From assembly GCA_029204225.1 (NCBI GenBank), contig CM055104.1:49993399-50057398 (forward strand): a stretch of DNA of 64,000 bases, in the 5' to 3' direction. This stretch comes from Diphasiastrum complanatum. Lineage: Eukaryota > Streptophyta > Lycopodiopsida > Lycopodiales > Lycopodiaceae. Of the stretch, positions 24,561 through 35,000 are shown one piece after another. Made by a program: the position numbers and the translations under genes. The notes beneath the pieces were generated by a model that was not told the origin of the DNA, made no database searches, and worked only from the letters and a program-made list of their open reading frames with translations. Each line of letters begins with the position of its first letter. Position 1 is the first letter of the stretch.

Positions 24561-25738
24561 AGCGTCGTCGGCTTCGGCTTTTGCCTTTGCACCTGTAACA
24601 ACGTTATACAATTTCTTAAACATAACTTTTAAATCAATGGGACTTCATGTATTGAGCAACATAATGTGAATCTTTTTCATCATTCCAATTAAATCAAGGG
24701 GTCAATCTATAGAACATTTATTACAAATATTTAATTGCAAATTAAATTTTGCCTATGGCACATTAGAATCATTTGCCTTGGTTCTACAAGTGTTTACTTG
24801 CATGGCTAGCATCTTGGATGTTATTGTACCCAACCAAGTCCATATCATTGACAAATACACTTCCGCAAGGTAGCTATTTTCCATAGAGGCAACAAAATGG
24901 GAAAACTTGTCGATCATACTTGACATCGACACCTCGAGGCATGGCATCAACTAACAGAACAATGAGTACATCCAACAATAGTATTGATTCAGTAGTTATG
25001 TTAGATTAAATGTGTTCATCTCTCTGTTTTCTTGATTTTGGACATGCTGATAATACTTCTATCGTACTTGTTGACTCTTAGATGAATGTTAATGCTTTCG
25101 CATTGAGCTGCACACTCTACATCATTTGTGTTTGTCTATGTAATCAATTATTTTAGATCTTGTCAGTTTCAAAGTTAGTATTAGATATTTGTACATTAGA
25201 TTCAAAATCTTGGTAGACATAGTCATGCCCCGAGGAAAACTCATTAAGAATCAAAGAGATTTTAATTTTGTAGAGCGAAGTTCTAATGTTGTTGATTTTG
25301 TAAATGTTAATCAGGCTGAATCTTTATGGAGTCTCTCAGAATCAATGACCAATATTCAAGTTACATGCATATTTAGAATGTATAAATGTGAATAATGTTT
25401 TGGAATCAATCTATTGCTCCACAAATTTGGATGCAAACAGTCTATTATGGAGTGGTATGAATAATGATTATCTATTTTAGAGAATCCGAATAACAAAATA
25501 TCAAATCCATGATTCAATGTTGCCAAAGAGAAAGATGGTACTTCATCAACCTCTTCTTCAGCCATCATCTAAGTTTTATTGGGAAAATAAGTTGCAAAGT
25601 AAAGTTATCAAATAGATTCAATTTAAATAGCTTTGGATCTACAACAATGCAACAAGTTGTTGGACGTGGCATTCTCAATTATGACTACTAAATCACATGT
25701 GTCTTGCTTGGCGATGGTGGTAGAGGGAAGGGAGATGA
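24561..25738. other. Intergenic DNA, nothing recognised
   Basis: Short frames only, no motifs. A fold-back element begins at its right edge. Confidence 0.5.
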
Positions 25739-26649
25739 AAAAGTGTGTGCATGAGTAGAGATTTGACAAAAAAAACATGTATGAAATGATTTTGTGAATT
25801 ATGCAAATAGAGAATTTTTATTTGATCATTGTCGTTGTTTTTGGTGATGATGCTAGTGCATCATGTAAGTTGAGAGCCTAGGAATGCATGGAAGAAAGAG
25901 AAAGGGATGTAAATTTTTTGCTATTTATGACTTGCAATTGAAGGTGCTTTTAAGTGGGGCTTGAATTTTTTTGCTATTTATGACTTGCATATTAAAGTGC
26001 ATCTAAATGATTGAGTTTTTTCAATAAATTTCTTAGCAATGTGGAAAAGCTTTTTATGCATTGACACCCTTATTATTTAAAACATTGACTTTAATGTTGA
26101 GGTCTGCATAAATTCCATTGACCAACTTGAATACTATCTTTTGCAGGCAATGCCAAAAAAACACATGCTTTTTTTTTTTTTTTTCTTTTTCTTTTTTCTT
26201 GGGGATGGGGCTTTGGCCACACATGAATTTTTTTTGTTCAAGTTGGTCAATAGAGTTTGCGCAAAAGTCAATTTTAAAGTCAATGTCTTAAACTCTAAAG
26301 GTATGTGCGCACAAAAAACTTTGCCACATGGCTAAGGACTTTATTGCAAGAACTCAGTTCTTTAGATGCACCTCTATATGCAAGTTGTATAGCTATAAAA
26401 TTCCCGTCTCTTTGTTTTTCTTGCGTGCATGCCTACTCTTTACATGCACCTTCAAATGCAAGTCATGAACAAATATTCGCTTCTTTCTCTTTTTCTTGCA
26501 TGCATTCCTAGGCTCTCAACCTGCATCATGCATCAATATTATCACCAACAACAATAATCAAATAAACATTATCTATTTGCATTCACAAAATCATTTCATA
26601 CATGTGTTTTTTTTATTGTTGTTATCTCTCTACTCTTGCACACACTTTT
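25739..26649. mobile_element. Large fold-back (inverted-repeat) element, ~0.9 kb
   Basis: The left arm (25739-26131) and right arm (about 26237-26649) are imperfect reverse complements over about 400 bp with a ~105-bp loop. Matching blocks include aaaagtgtgtgc at the outer ends, 'catgtatgaaatgattttgt', 'gagagcctaggaatgcatg', 'tatgacttgca', 'gtgcatctaaa', 'aacattgactttaa' and 'attgaccaacttgaa' at the inner ends. There is no transposase. Known elements with this shape are fold-back transposons and large MITEs, mobilised in trans. The loop holds a T-rich run near 26171-26200. The target duplication is not obvious. Confidence 0.8.
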
Positions 26650-26835
26650 GATTAAAGTTCAATCCTTGAGGTAAGAAAAGGAAATGTTAAGCATTATGCC
26701 ATAGTTTCAAGACATCCAAAATTTGAAAATAGCTAATAATAACATTGCATTCAGTCTTAAAGAATCAGATTTTTTATTCAAAAAATCTGTGGCAATGCCT
26801 TTGTGGAATACAACAATGTTCTTGTCGCTATTTTT

Positions 26836-26962
26836 TTTCAATCGACAAAATTTCCATGTGGATAGCCAATGAGTGGCTTCCACAAAGCACATGTACATTC
26901 ATTCATATGCTATGTGCAAGCCACTTGTTGGCTATCCACATTGTAATTTTGCCATAATGCCA
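26836..26962. repeat. Second fold-back hairpin
   Basis: The left arm 'atgtggatagccaatgagtg' (from about 26859) pairs with the right arm 'caagccacttgttggctatc' (ending about 26940). Including the outer 'gacaaaatttcc' / 'ttgtaattttgcc' block, the arms reach about 55 bp with a loop under 20 bp. It lies about 190 bp from the larger fold-back element but shares no evident sequence with it. It could be a small MITE or a hairpin RNA source. Confidence 0.75.
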
Positions 26963-27760
26963 ATTGCTTAGGTGTCAATCTCTCATTGTCTATACACTTG
27001 AGGGTCTTGATGGAATGTGTAAATGGTTGGGAAGCACATGAACATTCTGTTTCCAAAGGTGGCTCCAAAATGCAAACAAAAAATAAAACTTAGCACTGCA
27101 TCATTATAATGAGCTTACTAATTCATATTCTAGAAAAGATTGAGAAACTTAGAAGATTCTTTTAAAAATTAAATTTCTTGCAAAAGAAAGTAGTTCTATG
27201 TTTTGAATGTTAACATATCTCAAAATTTTTACCATATTTGTTTTGTGTTGGGGAAGGCTCTTTCTATATGGTGATAAAGTTCATCTGAGCAGTTAATTTG
27301 AGCTTATGAGAGTGAAAACCGGCTTCAAAAAAATACTCAGACCATTGGTAAAAAGTCACTAGAGATACCAGTCCCCATTTAAACACAAAGTCCACTCCAA
27401 CAAACCACTTTAGTTAATCGATCTAAATCTATATCGAGACTAAAAGTCTGTATGGCATGCATGTGAATTTTTGATTATACACTTTTTTGCCTTTTTGCGC
27501 GATATAGCGGTAAGCTATTGTGAGCTTACGAGTGGGGTTATTTTTAGCCAAGTTTGAGTTAAAAATTTGTATTAAATTGCAAATTTTTTTTTTTTTTTTT
27601 TCGATTTTTCAACATGCATGACAAAGATGTTTTGAGATCACCTTGTTATGTATGATTTGCGGTGCCGCAAGTGAATGTGTTAGAATATACTTTTGACTTG
27701 GCCTAGGTTTGTGATGAATTCCTTCAAAAAAAAGTTTGAATTAAAAGAAAGGGGCCATTT
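26963..27760. other. AT-rich intergenic DNA upstream of the starch gene
   Basis: No gene or repeat is recognised. A homopolymer T run lies near 27585-27602. The composition changes abruptly to GC-rich after about 27760. Confidence 0.5.
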
Positions 27761-27858
27761 GGTTACTTTTCAATGCCCATGGGGATGGCCACCCCACCGC
27801 TCTAGGATCTCTCCCAAATTTTACACGTACCTGGTACAAGGGACATCCCATGTGGGGT

Positions 27859-27985
27859 TGGCTTGGGTCCGGGTCGTCACATTGCAGGGCAGATCGGCTT
27901 GGGTCGGGTCGTCAGCCTTCACATTGCAGGGCAAATTGGCTTGGGTCGGGTCGTCAGCCTTCACATTACAGGGCAGATTGGCTAC
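27859..27985 (+). repeat. Tandem repeat of ~36-43 bp in the GC-rich promoter region
   Basis: Three units start with 'ggcttgggtc' at about 27860, 27896 and 27938 and contain 'cgggtcgtca' and 'acattgcagggcag'. The first unit is shorter because it lacks 'gccttc'. It lies about 1.1 kb upstream of the starch-gene start codon. Confidence 0.85.
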
Positions 27986-28155
27986 TTTTTGTAGGCTCGG
28001 GGTTGCCCGTCGCGCCCGTCGGAGGTTCGGAAGTCGGCGGATTCTGGTCCGGTGCTTCCCTTCTTTGTTGCTATGCGTATTAAGGGAATAGGGTCGGATT
28101 TTCGTTGGCGCTTAGGGGCACGGGCAAGGTATGGCCCGCCCAATTGGATGCTTGC

Positions 28156-28161
28156 CACGTG
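28156..28161 (+). promoter_or_regulatory. G-box CACGTG
   Basis: The context is GCCACGTGTCG. bZIP and bHLH factors bind this core in light- and ABA-responsive plant promoters. Its location in the GC-rich region about 0.9 kb before the start codon makes a role in the ADP-glucose pyrophosphorylase promoter plausible, though unproven. Confidence 0.5.
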
Positions 28162-28307
28162 TCGCATATCGACTCGTTGGCTGTACTCGTGCTCGAAGTG
28201 TGTGCAAATATCGACAGGCCCTCGAAGCCCTGCCCCGCCCTTCGGTGGCACGCTAAGCTGTTCACTCCGCTACCGTCGGAATTTGCTAGAAAGACACTCA
28301 GATGCGG

Positions 28308-28316
28308 CCACGTGGC
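28308..28316 (+). promoter_or_regulatory. ABRE/G-box CCACGTGGC
   Basis: A perfect CCACGTGGC, the strong ABRE/G-box form, lies 0.74 kb upstream of the start codon. A third partial site (gcgtggcg) occurs near 28355. Sugar- and ABA-regulated large-subunit genes are known in other plants, so the match is reasonable. The assignment is by motif only. Confidence 0.5.
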
Positions 28317-28589
28317 GAGTGGGAACTAGCTAGGAGCTTACAGGTGGCAGAATGGACGCGTGGCGAGCATCCAAGTGGGGGGCGCAAGGTCGTCGGTCGT
28401 TCCATTAAGCATGCAGGGTCTCGAAGCACGGGGGAGTTCAGCGGCGCACGGTTGGATGCGGCCCACGAAATGGACGTGCCACTTGGAGAGATGTGAACGG
28501 TTGGACGATGCAACGCGGCAGAATGTTAGTGGATCCCGGGAATCCAACGGCGAATGGCTCACGGGCGGAGCGTCCCATTGAGATACCGC

Positions 28590-29047
28590 GGCCCCCCCCC
28601 TCTCTCTCTCGCCTATTTCTACGATCCTCGTTCTGTTGTAGCAGCAGAGATCGCGAGAGATCAGAGCAGAGAAGAGAGAAGGCGAGAGAGGATCGATCGA
28701 TCGATCATGTCTGTGAGCTAGTGTTGAGCTCAGATTTCCATCCTAGAACTAGCTACAAGTCGAAGAATCGAGTGAAAGAATGATGAGGTTGCAGGCAGCT
28801 TTGATCATTGGATGAATGTTTCAGGTTCTGGGTGCTTGCATGTGCGTACCTCGGTTTCTGCAAAGATTGCTGAATTTCGTGATCGTTTGGTTAGAGCGAG
28901 AGAATTTGTGATGCAATGCTTGTTGTCTGAGATTGGTTTTGTAGCTGTGTAGAGTGTGAGGTTTGATTCTGACAGAATCAGCTGCTGTTTCGGGTTGAGT
29001 TTTGGAAGCGGTGCTGTATTTTGGGTTGGGAAGGGATCGAATCTGTA
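28590..29047 (+). promoter_or_regulatory. Probable transcription start area and 5' leader of the starch gene
   Basis: A C- and CT-rich patch (28592-28610) of the sort seen near plant transcription starts is followed by GA-rich leader sequence and then the ATG at 29048. A possible leader intron end, 'gaatgtttcag|gttctg', lies at 28824. No convincing TATA box is seen. The start site itself is inferred. Confidence 0.4.
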
Positions 29048-32000
29048 ATGGCGGTAGGCTCTGTTGCTTCGCAGTTTACGGGCTTGGGTTTAGCTAGAGC
29101 TCCTGCTGGCTCCGAGTCTTGTGGCCTGTGTGGTGGTGGAAAGGCGCAGAATGGCTGCTACTTCAAGGGAAGGTCTTCGTTTTGGGGAGCACATGTCTCA
29201 GATTTGTACCGTAATAGCTTCATTGATTCTAACTGTGGAGCAAAATTCGAGAAACAGAAAGTCCTGAAGGTGTGCAGAGCCGCTGTGGCTTCTCCACCAT
29301 TTCTGGACTTCCCGAAAGAATTGAAAGAAGAAAAGGTACTACGTGGATTACCTGCCGTGTTTTCCTCTTGAATGTACTCATTGTATGGATGAGTAGAGTC
29401 GAGCTCTGGAACTCAAGGAGAGGGAAGGTGGTTTTTGCCACCATGCAATATGATTTTTTGCAAATTGTAGGTGGTCCAGCGATCGCAAGCATTTTTTGTA
29501 GTATTGTTGTTATGCATACAATAGTTTCAACTTTGTTCTGAATTGTGGAAGCCTGAGATCGCCGATCGTTGGATATATATATCCAGTGTCGGCAAGTGTC
29601 AGCATATCTTGCGTGATCAATGACAGTGTACGGCACGCCGCTGATAATTTTTACATGTCCTACAGCTAGAGCTCTGTATTCAAGGGAAAATAGCATAAAT
29701 AGAACGACGAATATCTCGCAAAAGTTTGATTTCACGATCATCTTAACTACTTTTAGTCTTTCAGAGCTCATGCAGAGCTGAAAATATGTTTCCTAATAAG
29801 TGGGAAGCTGGTGAAGGCTTCCTTTACTCTATTTAAGTTCATGAGTTCTGCTAAACAAATCAGACCATACAGTCGAAAGAGCTGGAAATGCTTCTAGAAT
29901 TAAACGTTCTAATGATCGATATCTAATGTCGATATTTTTGCGATTCGCTACTGAGTGTAACACGACACTTTACAGTTTTGTATTAACCTCCTACATTGTG
30001 CCAACAGGTGTCCAATTTTTGTACCATTTGCTTTGATTAGCATGTTTGAGTTGCTCATAGCGTGCTATCCCAGGTTGTGCAGGTGGTCATAGGCAAGAAT
30101 GTGTCCATGTACGCAAGTAAAGCGAGTCTTTTGCTAGAATACATGATCAGTCAATTTAGATGGATGCTCTTTACTTAGGCAACCATTAAACCAATGATCT
30201 CTGCATATATATATATTTCTATGCATCATGTCCAATATGCGGTTTGCATTTTAATGCTTATTTCTGCTGGGTTTATTGGTCGATCTGGAGAAGCCTTCAA
30301 AACGAAAGAGATTGTATTCTTTTTGTTTTCTTGCTCTTGTTTCTTTGGCAAGGGTATTGGATAGCACTAGCTTTCATTATGCACAATAAATACACTGTAT
30401 ATCCACATATAGGCTCGGATCTTCGAGCTTCGAGGTATCCTTTTTAATCGACAATCTGGACTCGAGCGTGAGTCCTAGTAACAATCGAGACTCGAGCCTG
30501 AGTCTTCAAGGACTCAGTAACCACTGTTATCTACTGCGGGGGAACTAACTGTGTGTACTGAGGGAATGTTCGTTGCTCTTTTGTCTCCAGCATAGGGATG
30601 CCTTTTAATGAAAGGCTTCCAACGGTGAGGGTAGTAAGCCCTGTTAACCTTAAAGTTTAACTCTTATGCGGCAGCATTAGTTCCCGAGGGCTTTTCAGTG
30701 AACTTGGAAGGAAGAATACATTTGTGCTTGACATCGATCTGGATCTGTGATTGCAATAGTTAAGACTTATCAGTTAACAGCTTCAATTGTGATTTTTATT
30801 TCAATGTGCATCCCATTCCGGATTTCTTGATGCATGCTCTGGATTCTGCGGGGACTATATCGTCTGACACAATGCATGAATGCTTGTAGAGCTGAGTGCC
30901 ACAGAAAGCATGTTTTTTGACCCTTCTTTCTGCTTCGAATAGTCCTCCTTTCACTGCTAGCTTGTGACGACATACCTTACTGTTCCCTCTTCCACCTTCA
31001 TTAGTGCGACTGATTGGAGTTGAACTCCTAACCTCAAGTAGAAGAAAGGAAGTTCTTACCAGCAGGCCAATCGCTGGAGGACAAAACATCCTGAATCTTG
31101 TCTTTTGAAAGACCTTCTAATCTGAGCTTAGACATTCTACCTTCTTAAACCTTTTTGTTTTATAGCTTTCAACAGCAAGTATGGCAATTCGGTAATCTGA
31201 CATGCAGTTCAGTGTGGACAGCTCTGCCCTTTGTCCTTGCATTAACATAATGGTGGCAGATACCAATTCTTAACACTTTAAATTGCTCCTTCATGGTTTA
31301 GGCTCACATGTTTACCGTGGTCCCCTGCCAACGTGCCTCATTTGGGCATTTTCCTCGAAGAAATACAGATTGTTTTAAAGTAGAAAACTTTCAAGGCACT
31401 GTGCACTATGACTTCTATGTCAAACTCGTGGAAGCTGACATTGTACTTCGCTTGTCATGCACATACTGAAAAACAAGCATGTACAGATGTCTTGTGCTGC
31501 TTTCACGCAGAAGTTTTCTCACGATTGAAATTCTTTTTTCTTGCTCAAACTACTGTGATGTCTGCATGTTTTGTCTTTAAAACTCTAACAAGGTTTTAAT
31601 TTAAATTTCGTGACATTTTCTGGCAACATCTAACTACAGTCCATTGACATAAAGTGGCCTGCTGGATAATGGCTCCTTTTCTCACCTTGACATCTGGAAT
31701 TTGATTTTACTAAGGCCCATATGGAATTATCTACCTGTTACCTACTTTCAACCTTGGTTGTTCTGTTCTATTATGGGATCTCAATCATCAAGTTTACTTT
31801 TGAACTTCCCTAAGTAATTTTAGCAATTGGACAGCAACTCCCACCGGTATTCCTCTTTCATCCAATCTGAATTCGCCTGTCCACAACTGTGTTATTATTC
31901 CCTGTGGCAGTTGTGCATTGGCTACATTTCGAGTTTGGCAGAACACCTTTTGTGCTTGCTTTACTCAAACGAGATCAATATCAAGGATTATTATGCTTTC

Positions 32001-35000
32001 CATTTGTCTCTTCACAACTTTGCGTTCTTCATAGTAGTCGTGCGTTGACTACATATTGGCTTTGGCAGGTTTCAAGTATCTGAATGTACACTTGAATCTC
32101 GTTTTCCTCGAATCAGATCCAAATCAAGGATTGTGATGCTTTTGATTTGCCTCTCCACGACTTTTTGTTCTTCCCACTAGCAGTTGTTTTTGACTACATG
32201 TTGTCTTCGGTAAAGCTCAAGTATCTGAATGTATGCCCGCTGTGCTTGTTCTTCTGAAATCAGATCCAGATCAAGGATTAGTACTCTTTTCGTACACCTT
32301 GTTCATCCTCTGCCTACTATTAGTTTTTTGGCTTTCCAAAAATCTTCATTCCCAGCTAATTTTTCTATCCTAACCAGATAAGAGCCTACTCTGTTCATAC
32401 TTTAGTTTACATGCTCTCTTGTTCTCAAGGAGGTGCTAAAAGACATAATGAAAGCTTCTTCCTGTCCCTATGTAGCTCTCCTTACGTATCTAAAGTGATA
32501 GCAACCTATCATGTTGGCCTTGTTCTAAGCATGAAATTTAAGTCTGACATACAGTCACATGTGATATGCAACTGCTGTTGGTGGTTGATGTCCAGCATAT
32601 ATTCCATTCCATACATTATGGAGTTGGTCCGAGTTAAAAGATTGAACTTCGTTTTGTTATGTTGGGCTACCCCGCTAGAATCAAAATTCATATATTTCTT
32701 TCCCCTTCCTCTAGATGAGCCTACCTTATTTGACACTTTTAACTTGAATTTTTTTTTGTTTTTGAGATTCCAAAGCTTTGAATTTTGAGACAAATTTATT
32801 GGTTTGAACAAGTGAGACAAATTTATTGGTTTGAACAAGCTTTTGTGCAATTTGCAGAGTTGGATTTGAGTGAATAGTTCTACTTGCTCGTTGTGTCTGT
32901 GCATTGGAAGTGGAAATTCTTCTGACTATCTGCATGTTATTACAGGCTAATGGATATGTGCTCGAGAAGACTCGGGTGGATCCCAAAACTGTGGTTTCAA
33001 TAATTTTGGGAGGTGGAGCAGGCACCCGGCTATTTCCTCTTACCAGAAACAGAGCAAAACCAGCTGTAAGGGCCTAAAAGTTACTGCGACGTTATTTTTT
33101 TAACTTGCTTCTGGAAGTTTCCAAATGATGAAGCTACACTTAAACATTAGCTGTAGGTTGCAGGCATTAGTGAGCTGTTGGCATCATGTAGTCTAACCAA
33201 ATTGCTGTGATAGTACAGCTTCATCAAGGTGGCTGAATTATGTTGCCTCCTTATTCTTCTACATGTTTCCTGAAAGTGTGTAGTGGAGTTATTGTTGATC
33301 ACTTTGAGAGCTGTATTGATTGTCTTGTGTAGTGATTTTAGAAACTCATTACAATCTTTACTGAATCCTGGAGGCATCTTACTTCCACGAGATAAGGCCA
33401 AGGAGACCCATTGTGTTGATTGACATTTTTGAAATGTATGTGTTTTATGCAAGAAGGATTTGAACGGTTTCATGCATTTGAAATTCATCCTTGTCTTGTT
33501 ATCTGTGATTAGCCTACACTAATCTTTCAAACTAGTAATTTTGAAATATGCTGGGGCAGTTCAATTTGCAACAGTCGGCTATCATCTGTGATTGATATGA
33601 AATGAGAAAGAAAATCCTTCTATAAGCATGAGCAGTTTCTCAGGGTAATTGAATCTGTTGCTCTGCCAGGTGCCCATCGGTGGTGCATATCGATTGGTTG
33701 ATGTCCCAATGAGTAACTGCATCAATAGTGGCATCAATAAAGTATTTATTCTTACTCAATTCAACTCAGCTTCGCTCAATCGACATCTTGCTCGAACATA
33801 TGGATTTGGCAATGGAATCAATTTTGGAGATGGCTTTGTTGAGGTAAAGTTACTTTTTTCAAGTCAAAAGATATGGACGTTAATATAAATTTAAGACTCA
33901 CCTCTGGAGTTTCTCATTGGCTTCAGTAGAGCTCAGTTTACGTTTATAAAATACCATACAATTTCTTGTTTTATTTTTCTTCTGGCAGAAGTGATCTCCT
34001 GAAAAGTGTGCTCAAGTTGCATCTTTGCTAACTTATATGTCAATACAACCATCTGAATGCATTGAGAGACGACACATATTTAGTAATATCTAGAATCTCT
34101 TAACAGGTTTTGGCAGCCACTCAGACTCCTGGAGAGGCAGGCATGAACTGGTTTCAGGGTACTGCTGATGCAGTTAGACAGTTTACTTGGGTCTTTGAGG
34201 TCAGTTGCTCTTCCAACTTTTGCTCGATGCATTCTTACAAAGTTCGTATGACCGATAGGGATTTTTATGCCTTGACTCCAGTCATAGCAGTCTGTATCTT
34301 CCTCACTTAGTAATTTCAGGGGATTAAGATAGTTCAAGATAGCTTCTTCCTTCTGACGTGTTCTCCTATGTTAATTAATTTTGTTGATTATGAATACAGG
34401 ATGCCAAAAACAAGGATATTGATTATGTTATTATCCTATCTGGCGATCACATGTATCGAATGAACTATATGGACTTTGTGCAGGTTTGTATTCTTTCTTA
34501 AAGATTCCTAGATCGCATGTATGTAACGCTGCATTTTGCTGATGCACATATCACATACAAGCTTATGCTTGGAATGCTCCTTATGAAAAAAAATTCTGTT
34601 TTCTTGCTCTCTGTTTTCTATTTTAACTACGTGGCACACTTTGCAGACACATCAGGATACTGGTGCTGACATTACAATTTCATGTGTTCCAATTGACGAG
34701 AGGTTAGTAATTTCTTTTACCTGCAGGATAGTAAGCTAAAAAGAGGAAGTAGTTGAGCTTTAAACTTATGAGCATCAGGTTTCTTAGGAAATTACACTCT
34801 GATTCTCTCAGTTTACCTGGGTAGCATCAACTTGAAAAGCTGAGGAGCTTTGTGAGGATACATTAGAGCCCTGTGATACGTTCTTTTGACTAGCATCTGT
34901 TTGCAGAAGACAGTAGTCAGTAGGGTAAAAGTTTTGGTGATTGGCATAACAGAATGATCATCATCTGCATTCATAGCATAGTAAATTTGATGCTTTCCCC

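Noticed and set aside
27693-28783. Several overlapping frames of 60-130 codons on both strands
   Set aside because: High GC lowers stop frequency. None has a motif, and the region fits a promoter and leader of the starch gene.
29229-29771. 180-codon minus-strand frame
   Set aside because: It overlaps exon 1 and intron 1 of the starch gene on the opposite strand, and has no recognisable domain.
31006-31074. A working tRNA gene on the minus strand
   Set aside because: The acceptor stem pairs, but the T stem does not and the length is 69 nt; a tRNA-derived SINE head explains it better.
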